Part shown: positions 31,470 to 44,059 of the stretch, one piece after another
Numbering within the stretch: position 1 is the stretch's first letter
Layout: every line of letters begins with the position of its first letter
DNA from: Distichodus sexfasciatus
Lineage: Eukaryota > Chordata > Actinopteri > Characiformes > Distichodontidae
Direction of reading: 5' to 3'
NCBI GenBank assembly: GCA_032718565.1
Contig: JAVGVS010000095.1
Span: 1,472,853 to 1,536,852, forward strand
DNA length: 64,000 nt
Translations under genes and position numbers: made by a program
Notes under the pieces: generated by a model
Databases searched by the model: none
The model's input: only the letters and a program-made list of their open reading frames with translations
What the model was told of the DNA's origin: nothing

Positions 31470-32960
31470 GACTGAATGAGGGGTTGAACGTTAATGGAAA
31501 AAAAATCTTAAAAGTTGGTTTTAATTATTATTTTTAGGGGGGGAAATGCATTATTAAAACTTTAAGATTGGCCAAAATCATGTGGGAACATTATTTGGAG
31601 AATCAAAGGGGCTAATGGCACTACTGTGGCTCCAAATGAAATGAAAGCTGAAGGGTTACTTTCACACCTTTTTATTTGCTGCTGGTCACACAGGCCCTTT
31701 TGGGTGGAGTGTTCCTTTAAACACACTGTGTGCCACACGCTTAGGAAACATAAGCCTGCCTTGAATTTTATAATTGTTTTTCAAAGACAAAAGAGCCGAA
31801 CGAGATGAAAAACACTAGAGCCCCCCCACTGGTGATTAAATCCTTTAAACTCTTCAGCCCTCAATTAAAACAGGTCGCTCCCTCCTGTAGATGAGCTATT
31901 TGTATAGCCTGAGCCCACACGTGCAGGCCGAGGCGCCCAGATCCTCGAACCCCGCAGTCGCAATCCGAGCTCTGCCCAGCTGCTCCGAGACCAGACAGCC
32001 TGAGGGAACGCATTCCCTTCCCCTCTACAGCACTGCATTGTCAGCACTCGCTTGAGGAGAGATTAATTAGTGGGAAAACTGAAGGCGTTTTTTACTGAGG
32101 CGCAACAAACAGACGACTTAATGTATGAAATGTAATGAAGGAGGCGAGGCAGAGTTGAACCCAGCGAATTATTCATCAGCGGAATCGACAGTTGAACCTT
32201 GTCCGCTGATGAGTATTTTTATCATCTATAAATTCTGTTTATATACAAATTAGCCAGGTGCCAGGCGTCTGTTTTATACACTGGAATTTAAAATAAGTTT
32301 TTTTTATTTCATATATGTTCATGATTTACATAATTCATAATTTAGGATTTAGATTGTACATGGTTAAAAGTTGGATTTAGTGTCATTGCACTTTAATGAT
32401 AAAAATAGGTACTGCCACTTTAAGCACGTAGGTGCAGTGGCTGCGCTTTGTGTTTGATAGTGGGGTTTTTTTTTGGAGTAGACGGACCCGAGCCGAGAAG
32501 CCTGGAGTCTCGGTTTTTCTGACAAATGTCGTCGTGTCGTTTTCTGTCGGCTTATAGACTTTGCGTGTGCCCAGTCAGCATTTATTTTAGAACCTTTTGA
32601 TTGTGTATATAGATTCCATATTTTATTTATTTAAAAATAAAAAACGTAATAATTCAAGAGGAAGACTTCGTTTGTTGGTTTGGATCCTGGAACACACGTC
32701 AGCACAAGACTCTCTACTTTTTACAGAGTAGTACGAAATACCTACAACAATTTTAACAAGGATTCTGTAACTTCATGTACTTGCAAAAATGTGTTGTCAC
32801 AAGACTCAGCACCGACCAGTTTGCCACTACATCTGCATGTATTTCAATTCATTTAAAATCACAAAAAGATATGGCTTTTATGCACCAGTTATAATAGTTG
32901 AACATATTTATAGTACAGACCTTGTGAACTATGAGAGGGCAAAACATATATGAACAAACA
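31470..32960. other. Unassigned; 31800-32240 a complex block
   Basis: 31800-32240 is complex, non-repetitive and GC-richer, with AATTAG and TATTCATCAGCG motifs but no supported exon. It is a candidate for conserved regulatory sequence. 32260-32960 is AT-rich without recognised features. Confidence 0.35.
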
Positions 32961-33042
32961 TCTCAACACAAAATGAAGCGTTCATCAATCTATGTACAAT
33001 TAATTGTGATACTGATTTGTGGTCATATCGCCCAGCCCTAGG
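32961..33042. mobile_element. hAT-like MITE right end
   Basis: TGGTCATATCGCCCAGCCCTAG is the inverted form of the TAGGGCTGGGCGATAT terminus at 8296. The matching left end was not found nearby. Confidence 0.45.
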
Positions 33043-33339
33043 GAGAGGTTCTTATTTTCTCACTGCTCCTTTTTCTTCGCTTTGATTATGAATGCCTACG
33101 TGACCCTCCCCTGCCCGCAGGAGCCGCTCTACGCTGATTTCGGAACCCTCACAATCGTTTAGGCCGGCGTAGCCCTCCAGCATGAACGCATTTTGATTAG
33201 ATCTAGCAACAGAGGGGCTGGGAGCTTTACATACTCAGAACACAGCAAACTAATCACTCACCTCTGCAGGGTGGCCCGAACTCCGACTATGTTACCCTTG
33301 CAGACGCAGAAACCCCCAGGGGAGGAGAACACTGGCGTA
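33043..33339. other. Unassigned complex sequence
   Basis: No gene recognised. A CCCGCAG acceptor-like motif at about 33114-33120 is followed by a 13-codon frame to a stop; I do not treat it as an exon. Confidence 0.3.
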
Positions 33340-35010
33340 CTCTCTCCTCCTCCCTCTGTTGTCCTCTATCACCTTCTCTCTCTCCATCCCAGTCTCTACC
33401 TGAACTTGCCTTCCTGGCCCTCCCATCAATACCCTACACTGAATCTTTTCACGCTTTCTGCATCATTCTGTCCCCTGCATCCTTTATTTCCACACTCATC
33501 TCTTTTTATCTCTCTCTGAGCCCCCACTATTTGGGAAAGATTTCTCTGTCCTCTCTTCCACCCTCTGTGCTTCTATATCTACTCTTCCATGTTCTCTCCC
33601 TCTGTCCCTTTATGTCTTTACATTTGTGCTTCTCCAACTCACTGTGTCTCTATCTGTTCTTGTCGTCTATCTCCCCCATATCCACCTTACACCCAAATTT
33701 TTAGTTTTTGTATCACTCTTTCTTATCTACTTTATCTCCTTCCTCATATCTCTTTATCTCTCTACACCCCCACTAAGGCTGTTTTTTGGTGGGTGTCAGC
33801 ACATCTATTATTCTCCTCTCTCCAAGCTCCCTCTCTCTCTCTCTCGCTCGCTCTCTCTCATTCCTGTGTCCCGTCTTGGTCTCTCTGTGACCCCCTCTCT
33901 CTCCTCTCTTACATCTCTATCTGCTTATACCCGTCATGTACTCAACACCTAACATTTATGGGTTTTTGATCCTTCTCTCTCAACTTGATCTTTGGTTTGG
34001 GTTTGTGCCTCAGTGGATGGATTCTCTCTCTCTCTCTCCCTCTTATTCTCCTTCTGTGTGATTTATCACCTATAAATTCTCTGAGTTCCATCCTGATTCT
34101 CCAATCACCTTGCCTTCTGCCTCTTCTCCCTTCTTGGGCTTACACTCTTTCATAGCATTTTTATCCTCCTCAATTTCCTTTCATGTCATCCTTTCTTTGT
34201 CTGTCTTAGTCCCACTATTTGGTAAAACTATTTTTGTTGAGTTTCTCTCTCTCTCTCTCTCCTTCCACATTTCTCTCTCTTCTCTCCATCGCAAACCAAC
34301 TTTTCTACAGCTTATATATCACTCTTTCCAATCTTCTTTATCTCCTCCTGATCTCTCTTCATCTCTCTCTATCCACAAAGATTATTTTGGTAGGAGCTGT
34401 GCCCCGGTATTAGGGGATGGTCTCTCTCGCTCTCTCTCCATCCTGTCTTGGTGTCTCTCTGTCTCTCTAGTACCTCTCGCACACCTCAGTCTACGCTGGC
34501 TATCTCTCTCTCTTCATTGTACCATACACGGAAATTTTTAGTTTGTGTAACTCTCTCCAATCTTCTTTATCTCCATCCTCATCTCTCTTTATCTCTCTCA
34601 CTCCATTAAGACCTTTTTTGGCAAGGGTTTGTGTGCTGTTAAAAGTGGATGGCCTCCCTCTTTCTCTCTGTCTCCGTCTCCGTCTCCCTCCCCTCCCCTC
34701 GGTGCCCTGTCTTGCTGTCTTCCTGTATCTCCTCTGACTAATTTCTCCCTCTCTCTTTCTTCCTCCTCTACTATGTCTTCTTTTCCCAAATCTCTCTTTC
34801 TCTTATCTGTTGTACCATCTATCCCTGCCCCATGTACCTACACCAACTCCTTTTACAGCCTTTGTATCACCCTTTGCAATCTCTATATCTCCCTCATCTC
34901 TCTTTATCTCTCCTCCCTCTGTTGGTAGGAGTTCACATACTAAGTGAAGGTCTTTCTCTCTGTGTCTCTTTCTCTAAAATCTCTCTCTCTCTCTACCTTG
35001 ATGCTTCTCC
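33340..35010. repeat. Diverged CT-rich satellite, units of about 200-320 bp
   Basis: A module recurs at about 33455, 33706, 34150, 34316, 34543 and 34860. It has TTTGTATCACTCTTTCC, then CTTTATCTCC, then CATCTCTCTTTATCTCTCT, then CACTAAG..TTTTTTGG and GTGGATGG. The spacers between modules are CT-rich and of variable length. All serine/leucine/proline-rich reading frames here are products of the pyrimidine bias. Confidence 0.75.
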
Positions 35011-37235
35011 CCCCATCACTGCGCCATGATCAGAATGAGATTTCAGATAAGCGTATTATCTTCCCTCTGTGTCATTTTGGCCTATTAGAAAAGAGCAGAG
35101 AGCTGCAGAGGAGAGCTCTCCTCCTCCTCCTCCTCTACAGACTGTCCATGCAGGTTTACATGCCCATGTTTCAAGCCATGTTTATCCTTACACTGCCCTC
35201 GCTTTCTAATTTGCCCGTGATGTGCAAAACGCCTACTTCACTTTTCTCCATATGGCTGAGAAATACTACTCAAACACTCTAAGGATTTCTGCCTATTTTG
35301 GCGTCATCTGTATTTTTTAAAGCTTTCAGCAAAACTCTTTTTTTTTTTTTTACAGTGCAGGTCAAAAAGAACACACAAAACAGTTCTCGGAACAATATCC
35401 AATATTTTTACTCACAAAATTCCTGCCAGCAATATGCAGGTAAGCTCACACCAGTTTGTATTCAAGCAGACTAAAAGCGAGCATACATAGATATGAACTT
35501 AAAAATATACGCACATTTATATAGGGAGCAGCAATGTGCTCGGCTGTAAACAAACACGATAAACCCACTGCCTGCCTTTTTCTCCTTCCCACTGCGAACA
35601 TTCTATCTCTCCTCTGAGAAAATCTCTCAGTCTTGATGTGTGTGTGTAAGGGGTTGGGAAGCTAAGGCTGCTCTTAGGAAACACAGTGGGGTTTTAATTT
35701 GGGCCATACCCTTTAAGAGCCAGGGTATGTGTGTGTACGTTTGTGTGTAAGCAGCCCATCGCAGCCTGGGGAAAAAGGCCACATCTGAGAGCCTGCAATT
35801 CCAGGCACAGCGGAGAGGATGTCCAACTAAGATTTCTGGGAAGCCTAACGTGTTGGTGGATGTGTATGTGTGCAGAATTGGGTTGACACATTAGAGTTAT
35901 CCTTGTCTCAGTTCGTGTTTCATCCACGCCCGCGTCTTGTTGGTGGCAAACTCCTTCTTTCACAATACATATAGAGTCCATGACGAGGCCTTGAACCCGC
36001 AACTGCTCTGCATAGACACAGGCTGGTACTCAGCTTTAAGCTCTCACATGTCCATAAAAATGTAAATTGCCATTATACGCAAGACCGGATGAGCCAATTA
36101 ACCAGATATTATCACTACATTCCAGAAAATACCATAATGCCACATCATTCCATGATTACTCCTGTTCTCCATAAGTGTTCACTCACTCCCAGCTTCTACA
36201 CAGCTTCTACATCTCTGCAGCTATTCAGGGGAACTCGGTCTTTTGTTCTGATGATGCATTAGAGCGTTACTTTTTAGGGTATACTTTTTATGTTTGTTGT
36301 AAACCATTTACTAAACAGAAACATAATAAATAGATGCACTCTAATGTTCAGAAGAACACTGGAAAACAAAAATTAAAGGCTGCATCCTGAAGAGCAGAAA
36401 CTAAAATAACAAACTACGTCCCTTTCATACTTCTTCCAACCACAGAAGGATCGAAGCTGCCAGGTTTACTTTTACTCATCCTGTGTGGTTTAAAAAACTC
36501 TCGCCTAGTTCTGTGTGAGAGCATCATAACTTAGCATGACTGTCGTTCCTCAAAGCACCAGAGCAGCAAGTCAGCACAGCCTCCAAGTCCCATCTGCAGC
36601 TGCGTTTGGGAGGCGAACGACCATCCACCCATTCCATTTAAGCTAAACTTCCCTCCACTAAGCGTCTCCTCTGCCGGAGCGTTTGTTTTATCCTACGATC
36701 GGTCTCTACCCTTGTACATACACTATCACACTCCATCCTAAACATCATAATCATAACACTTAGTATCATAATCTAATCAATGTGCCTTACTGAACTTGTG
36801 ATTATATAGCTAAAGTTCATAACATCATGAAAAAAACACAAGGAAGGTTTAAAGATGGCTCCTGTTAGGAATTTGCTGGTATTCCTAGAGTAGGTTACAA
36901 TAATATTTTGGTTCTAAAGATCATATTGACAGAAACAATTAAATTAACAATTTGTGATGGAAAAAATTTGGCGGCAAATTCAATCGAATCTAATATCATA
37001 TACAAACTATCAGAAACATTTCTATTCGTTTCCACTGGATTTATGGATAGTAAGCAATAAAAATATACCCCGGTTCATGCTGAACACCACTTCAGTGTAA
37101 CATCCATCCATCAACAACAAGCAAAGGACAAATCATAAACAACTTGATTTAAGAAATGTGAATTGCTGTAGCAAACCCTAATATAGTATAATTTAGATGC
37201 ACTAGTTAAAATCTTTGAGAGACAATGTAGGTTTT
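35011..37235. other. Unassigned non-coding stretch
   Basis: Poly-T at 35338-35352. No exon or recognised repeat. 36540-36720 is complex and could be conserved sequence. The rest is AT-rich. Confidence 0.35.
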
Positions 37236-37500
37236 CATGTGTCTTTGTGGGAACCTGGTTGTCCTGATAAGTCAGAAAAAGATGTGTGTCAGATTTCTCT
37301 AGCTTTGTGGGGACATTTTGGTTTGTGAGACCGGTCCTCATAATACAAATTTAAAGTGGAATATTTGCATTTGGGTTTTTGAGGTTGGGTATAGACTATG
37401 AGTAGCTGTAGTATTATTTCCATCTTGTCATTATGGGGATCAATGCCGACAGAGCAAGACACGAATCTGTGTGTGCAAACACATCTATCCCACTGTTCCA
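37236..37500 (-). repeat. (CA)n-linked dispersed repeat, inverted and decayed
   Basis: Read on the minus strand: GATCCCCATAATGACAAG, then ATACCCAACCTCAAAAACC, then GAGGACCGGTCTCACAAACC and TGTCCCCACAAAGCTAGAG. This order matches the family at 62340-62620. Confidence 0.5.
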
Positions 37501-38360
37501 AATCCATTCTCTCATATTCTCAGCCCTAACTGTAGACTTTACCATGCGGTTTACAATTAAAATACGCTTTTAAGATCATTGCTTCGTGTGATGAAGTTCA
37601 CCTTCACACCACTTTCATCTAAAGCGCATTAAACAGGGTCATTGCCAGCCCGGCCAAAGAACTTGGGAGTTTTCTTGAGGGACCAAAAACAGACGATGAC
37701 GAATTGTATGCTAAACCCGTGAAAACCTAAAACCCCATTAAGAGGCGCTGCCGAATTTAAACTAACGTGAAGTTTAAAGGATTTATATTTGCCGGTTCTC
37801 AATTTCTTTTAATGAGAAAACAAACAGATTTTGTCTTTGCCGTGCGCTAAAATTCTCTGTAACTCCTCAGCATGAGGAGAAAACTACAGTCAACAAAACG
37901 ATGACAGCAGCGATACTCGAAACATCTGTAACGGAGGGAGGGGGGGAGAGAGCATAAGTAGGAGAAAAGGGAAGAATATGAGAATAAATAAGAATAAGAG
38001 TGAAACTGGGATGATTGTGAGGTGTAGCGGGTGTGTTAACGGGTCTCCACACCCTCGTCTGTGTGCAACTTCTCCAGGGTCCGTGTGTGGGGAGAATCCG
38101 CGCTGAGAATCCAGCTATCGCAGCAGAAGGAAATACAGCAGCGCTCAGAATCAAGCTCTCCACACACAGACACACACACACACACACACACACTCAGGGT
38201 GGCCAATGAAAATATCAAGACACACACACACACCCCACACTGCAGGAAAGAGGAGGTCTTGTCTTGCTATCTTTGTGAAACAATCAACTATCTCCATATG
38301 TCTAAAATCAAGAGTGAAAAAGATTTTGCTTTTGCTCTGTCTCTGTCTCTCATTCATATA
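37501..38360. other. Unassigned, with (CA)n at 38169-38193
   Basis: No supported exon. The (CA)n tract and neighbouring CTTGCTATCTTTGTGAAAC near 38263-38282 recall an edge of the (CA)n-linked repeat. Confidence 0.4.
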
Positions 38361-38362
38361 TA

Positions 38363-39744
38363 CAGTCTGTGCACAGTGTTGGGAAGGTTACTTTTTAAAA
38401 TGTATTCCTACAGATTACAGAATACATGCCCAAATGTAGTTTATAACGTATTCCGTTAAGTTACTCATGTAGATACTTGTGTTAGACTCTTTGGATTACT
38501 TCATATATTGTCATACCTTTTACAACTACATGAATGTAGCAATCACATCCTGCAAATTCTTGTTTGTTTTTCTCTACCAACTGGCTGTTAAGCCCAAATC
38601 TCCCTGAATAGACAATATATTTACGTAGAGTGAGAGAAAAGGCAAGAAATTTCCGAGTAAATGCATTCCTGCCGGGCACTGCTGGCTCTGTTGTGCTGGC
38701 TTCCGGGTCCATTGTGTAAACGCCACCAACATTAACAGGACGCGTACATTAGAGCCTCTTATTGCGTGTTTTGTTTGGGTTTCCGGCAATGCGTGGAATT
38801 ACCTAAATTAGAGAGGGGATAGAGAGGGGATAACCTCACATATGAAACAGGAAAAGACCGCCCGTGTAATCATTTATTTCAACAAAGTAACTGTATTCCT
38901 AATTATCACCCATTTTAGCGGTAACTGTGAATACAGTTACTCATATTTCATCGTAGCAGCGGTCACATGTATTCCGTTACTCTAACACTGACATGCAAAG
39001 TTTTGAGCAGGTGTGAAAAATGCTGTAAACAAAGAATGCTTTCAGAAATATAAATAATGATTGTTTATTTTTATCAATTTACAAAATGAAAAGTGAGCGA
39101 ACAAAAGGAAAATCTAAATCAAATCAATATTTGGTGTTACTGCCTTTTGCCTTCAAACCAGCATCAATTCTTATAGGTACACTTGCACAAAGTTAGAGAT
39201 TTTGTAGGATTATAATGAGTCAGGTGTATGATCAACCAATTATACCAAACAGGTGCTAATGATCATCAATGTCACACGTAGGTTGAAACACAGTCATTAA
39301 CGGAAACAGAAACAAAAACTGGGTGAGGAACAGCCAAACTCTGCTACCAAGGTGAGGTTGTGGAAGACAGTTTCATGTCATGGCAAGATTGAGCACAGCA
39401 ACAAGACACAAGGTAGTTATAATGCATCAGCAAGGTCTCTCCCAGACAAAGATTTCAAAAGCAGACTAGGGTTTCAAGATGTCACTTTGTTCAGCTCTTT
39501 TGAAGAAGCACAAAGAAACGGGCAACGTTGAGCATCGTAGACACAGTGGTCGACCAAGGAAATCGATGCTGTTTTGAAGGCAAAGGGTGGTCACACCAAA
39601 TATTGATTTGATTTAGATTTCTCTTTTGTTCATTCACTGCATTTTGTTGATTGATGAAATAAATGATTAACACTTCCATTTTTGAAAGCATTCTTTGTTT
39701 ACAGCATTTTTTCACACCTGCCTAAAACTTTTTGCACAGTACTG
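38363..39744. mobile_element. Tc1-like transposon, internally deleted and interrupted
   Basis: The termini CAGTCTGTGCA (continued after the insertion as TGCAAAGTTTTGAGCAGG) and the inverted CCTAAAACTTTTTGCACAGTACTG are flanked by TA at 38361-38362 and 39745-39746. The next part of the ends (GTGTGAAAAATGCTGTAAAC) also matches. The interior keeps only scraps of the transposase. A separate fragment of the same family is at 60055-60275. Confidence 0.75.
38374..38990. mobile_element. hAT-like MITE inside the Tc1-like terminus
   Basis: The termini CAGTGTTGGGAAGGTTAC and the inverted GTATTCCGTTACTCTAACACTG carry the ATTCCGTTAC subterminal repeats of a common fish hAT MITE. It cuts the left terminal repeat of the surrounding Tc1-like element, so it inserted later. 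The flanks share only TGCA, so the target duplication is degraded. Confidence 0.65.
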
Positions 39745-39746
39745 TA

Positions 39747-39783
39747 CTATATATATACAATATATATATATACTGTGTATATA

Positions 39784-39830
<47 letters not shown>

Positions 39831-39838
39831 TATATACT
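39747..39838. repeat. (TA)n microsatellite
   Basis: An imperfect then perfect TA run directly next to the TA target site of the Tc1-like element. Confidence 0.9.
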
Positions 39839-40123
39839 AACTTAACCCTAACCTAACAGATCTCAGCCAGAACACAACACAAAACACACTAAACATTTAT
39901 TTTAACCCTCCTGTTATATTTGCGGGTCCAAATTCAGTCCATTTAAATTTAATCATCTACAAAAAAAATTGTTTAGTATTTTTCAGTTTGAAACTTCATG
40001 CTAGACTTAATAAGGGTAATCAAGGGCAATCAACCCTGCATGTTTATATTACATGGATACTGTTCAGGTCAATTTGAATTTAAAATAATCAATGTAATGT
40101 AAAACTATTGGGTTTTATATGTA

Positions 40124-41678
40124 CAGTGCTGTGAAAAAGTATTTGCCCCCTTTCTAATTTCTTATTATTTTTGCATGTTTCTCACACTTAAATGTTTCAG
40201 ATTATCAAACAAATTTAAATATTAAACAAAGATAACCCAAGTAAACACAAAATGCAGTTTTTAAGTGATGATTTTATTTATTAAGGAAAAAAAACTATCC
40301 AAACCTACATGGCCCTATGTGAAAAAGTAATTGCCCCCTAAACCTAATAACTGATTGTGCCACCCTTAGCAACAACAAGTACAATTAAGCGTTTGTGATA
40401 ACTGGCAATGAGTCTTTAACATCACTGTGGAAGTATTTTGGTCCATTCTTTTTGGCAGAATTGTTTTAATTCAGCCATATTGGAACCGCCTTTTTAAGGT
40501 CATGTCACAGCATCTCAACTGGACTCAGATCCAGACTTTGACTAGACCACTCCACAACCTTCATTTAGTTTTTTTAAGCCATTCAGAGGTGGACTTGCTG
40601 GTGTGTTCTGGATCATTGTCCTGCTGCAGAACTCAAGTGCACTTCAGGTTGAGATCACGAACTGATTCGTGATTCTCCTTAAGGATTTTTTGATAGAGAG
40701 CAGAATTCATGGTTCCATCAATCACAGCAAGTCGTCCAGGTCCTGAAGCAGCAAAGCAGCCCCAGACCATCACACTACCACCACCATGTTTGACTGTTGG
40801 CATGATGTTCTTTTTCTGAAATGCTGTGTTACTTTTACACCAGATGTAACGGGATGCACACCATCCAGAAAGTACAACTTCTGTTTCATCAGTCCACAGA
40901 ATATTGTCCCAAAAGACTTGAGGATCATCAAGGTGTTTTTTGGCAAAAGTGAGACCAGCCTTTATGTTCTTTTTGCTCAGCAGTGGTTTTCGCCTTGGAA
41001 CTCTGCCATGCATTCTGTTTTTGTCCAGTCTCTTTCTTATGGTGGAGTCATGAACACTGACCTTAACTAAGGCAGGTGAGGCCGGCAGTTTTTAGATGTT
41101 ATTCTGGGTTTTTTTGTGACCTCATGGATGAGTTGTTGCTGTGCTCTTGGGGTCATTTTTGTAGGCCAGTCATTTCTAGGAAGGTTCACCACTGTTCCAT
41201 GTTTTCTCTATTTGTGAATAATGGCCTTCACCATGGTTCGCTGGAGTCCCAAAGCTTTAGCTGTCAATTATTTTGTTTCTCATCTGTTCCTGAATTTCTT
41301 TAGATCGCAGCATGATATCTTCCTTTTTTGGGATCTTTTGGGCTCCTTTTTAATTGATCTGTTGATTGAACAGGCCTGGCAGTTATCAGGTCTGAGTGTG
41401 GCTGGTGAAATTGCACTCAGCTTTCAAAAAAATGTGATTAACCACAGTTACTTTATGATTTTACAAGGGGGGCAATTACTTTTTCACATAGGGCCATGTA
41501 GGTTTGGATAGTTTTTTTCCCTTAATAAATAAAATCTTCACTTTACTGCATTTTATGTTTACTTGGGTTATCTTTGTCTAATATTTAAATTTGTTTAATA
41601 GTCTGAAACATTTAAGTGTGACAAACATGCAAAAAAAAAAGAAATCAGGAAGGGGGCAAATACTTTTTCACAGCACTG
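40124..41678 (-). mobile_element. Full-length Tc1-like transposon with long inverted repeats
   Basis: A 1555-bp element flanked by TA at 40122-40123 and 41679-41680. Terminal inverted repeats of roughly 210 bp carry the GTGAAAAAGTATTTGCCCCC motif at the outer edge and GTGAAAAAGTAATTGCCCCC at the inner edge, the IR/DR architecture of many fish Tc1-like elements. The transposase gene between them is on the minus strand and broken. Confidence 0.9.
40380..41330 (-). pseudogene. Tc1-like transposase, broken
   Basis: The minus strand carries, in order, a remnant of the N-terminal helix-turn-helix domain (near 41310-41050, with stops and frameshifts), then an uninterrupted 127-codon frame at 40633-41013. 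That frame contains the WTDETEVVLSG block holding the first catalytic aspartate and the GGGSVMVWGCF block. After a stop near 40633, the next piece has a QQDNDPEHTSK block with the second aspartate. The segment with the third acidic residue is scrambled by later stops. A full Tc1 transposase is about 340 residues; here several stops and frameshifts preclude activity. The long terminal repeats could still be recognised by a related active enzyme. Confidence 0.85.
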
Positions 41679-42039
41679 TAGGTCTTTCCAATGCACATTT
41701 AAAAGGTTTTAAAATGCATTTTTTATGAAAAACAAGTGAATTATCCTCATTAAACCATTATCTGTGAGAAGTAAATAATACCATTACACCAAAAATTATT
41801 AGTAATTGAGTTAATAATGAGATATAAACAACGTTTATTGGGATTTTTTTGGTTTCTGATACTTTTGGACAATTTAACATGCTCCGGGTCAAATTGACCC
41901 AGGAATATCAATGGTGTTCTTGAGAAAGAACATAACAGAAGGGTTAACTGTCTTTATATCAGCATATTTTCAAAATGTATGTCAAGATATATATAAAGAG
42001 ACAGAGATCAACCAAAATCAAATATCTTCACTCTTGTAG

Positions 42040-42300
42040 TCTTTCAAATAAATACTGGAATTTTCTAATTATGTTGTTTTGCCTTATAAGGACCAGTACT
42101 CACATACTAAAATGTCACAAAAATAATTTAGCAGGAAATCAGGTCTGCACAAATGGCTACAAACCTGTACACATTTACAAGATTGTTTAACTATCTGAGG
42201 ACCAGGGTCATCTTTGTCTACTTTATTATAAAACCATTACATTTGAATAATATATTTATAACGCTAACCTTAACAAATAAATTCATAGCATTTTTAAAGC
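42040..42300. repeat. (CA)n-linked dispersed repeat, decayed
   Basis: ATAAGGACCAGTACTCACATAC, AGGTCTGCACAAATGGC and CGCTAACCTTAAC motifs recall the family at 16205-16530, but the order is partly disrupted. Confidence 0.35.
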
Positions 42301-44055
42301 TACCCTCACTCAAGCATGTTTGTTTATCTCTCCTTTGAGTGCCAAGGTACTTTATCTCTGCTTTAAAAAAAAACAACATCCTGTCCTTGCTTGGGGACTT
42401 CTGGTTCTCCCAAAAAGCTAAACAGAAGAACAAATACAAAAAGACATTACAAATTACACAAACACAATACAAGACCACTGACCTTTAGAAACAGCCTCAA
42501 TAAATTGTGCATTATGTGGATGTTTCTGCTGGAAATTATGATATTGTAGGTTGGCTCAGTTATAAGAACTTCAGACTCCAAGTTCCAGGTGACCAGGCCT
42601 CTGTAAGATCATGAGCACAAATTATCCAGTAGATTCAGTGAATTTCTTAAGAGTGTGTAAGTAAAAATAAGTTTCTTAGAAAATTCTGTTTTTTGGTTAC
42701 ATAAAATGCTATTAGGGATTTTTCCTTGTAAATAGCTCTTAAAAGATCTATGATGCAAAACTAACTCAATTTTTCAGAACTTCTGTTAAATCAAGGCACA
42801 GAACATGTCGTAATTAATTCTTGCTGTGAAAAGAAATAATCCATAATCTTCAATCAGTAAAACAATCCCAAGATTTGAAGCAGTTATTTTGTGAAAGCAA
42901 ATAACCTCTCTGGCAGGCAGTTTTTCCCGGTATAATTAACATTTTCTGAAATATTTTCTGAAGCATTTTAATGGTTCATTTTTGTGTGTTTGGGGGCGGT
43001 GGTGATGGGGAACGTTTTTAAACGACTGATTAGGTATGAATGGCTCTCTAATCCACAAATGCAGGCAATTATCAGAGAAAAACAACACACTCAAATCCAG
43101 ACCTCAAAGGAGACCCTCAGTAGGCAGCTACTTTTACAGGGTTAGGTGCTTAAAAAAATAATTACTTTGCAACATAAGGCATTGAGTGAGTCATGCTAGT
43201 TTTAAGGGGTTTTGATTATAGGAATCTGTGTGTGTGTCTCTGTGTGTGATGCATGAGAGAGCAAGAAACAAATCTTCAGATCTGCCACACACCATTAAGT
43301 GTTTGGATTGAAGCCGGCCAGCAAGATTCAGTTTGCACTCTTCGGTTAAGGCAGAACTGATTGTTTTACAGGTATACAGCAGGACCTCAGGTCCCTCTGT
43401 CACACTCCAATTTAATGAAAAGTGAAATTCAAGAGAGCTATCAACACTACAACATTTCTCATAAACACTCACACTTGCTACTTATTAAAAAGGTTCTATA
43501 CATTGTACATATCTTCATGTACATTCCAAATATGCCTCATAATTGTTTTTTCCCCAGATGTTCATCTACGTCTGCTGATTTGAGCAGTACAGTGAGGAAT
43601 TCTGCAAGGCTTCTGCCAAGGTTCTTCATACTAAAAAACTGACAAAGAGGTCTGCAGTGTCAATACACAATCCACATGTACTATCATCCCACTATGTTTA
43701 TGGTCTTCCTACCGCACAATCTCAGGTTAGTGGAACTTTGTAGGAGCCACGTCGGAATGGCCAGAAATACTATTACAGTTCAACAGGGATCATGCATACA
43801 CTCATGCATGCAAATATATGCACATTAATTCACCCAATTTGCAAAGCATATGAACCATTGGACATATAGATTACTAAAATCTCAAATAATTAATTTTCAG
43901 GTATCACTTCAATCTGTCTCAAGTCTCTGTCCTTCTTGAAGTCTATCTTGCAGAGCTTTTCTAGGAAAACCAGCTTTGGACTCTAAATTCTACAACATGT
44001 CAACCGTGAAATGCTATACAAATAAAACTGAATTTATTTTCACTGAAAATGTGCC
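42301..44055. other. Unassigned AT-rich stretch
   Basis: No exon, transposon end or known SINE recognised. Confidence 0.35.
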
Positions 44056-44059
44056 GGAC

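Larger units (their letters stand above)
39902..41947. mobile_element. piggyBac-type TTAA element interrupted by a Tc1-like element
   Basis: The left end TTAACCCTCCTGTTAT and the right end ATAACAGAAGGGTTAA give inverted ends that match at 11 of 12 bases, each bounded by TTAA (39902-39905 and 41944-41947), the piggyBac-class target duplication. Subterminal GGGTCAAATTGACCC-like motifs are present. Without the 1.56-kb Tc1-like insert the element is about 0.5 kb and non-coding, so it is a MITE. Confidence 0.7.

Noticed and set aside
33110..33162. Terminal coding exon after CCCGCAG at about 33114
   Set aside because: Only 13 codons to a stop, no upstream exon, no recognisable protein.
33340..35010. 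CRISPR-like array of regular repeats
   Set aside because: Modules are long, diverged and unevenly spaced, and the context is a vertebrate genome; no cas genes.
33193..35282. Many Ser/Leu/Pro-rich frames on the + strand
   Set aside because: They arise from the CT-rich satellite, where stop codons are rare. No signal, domain or splice context.
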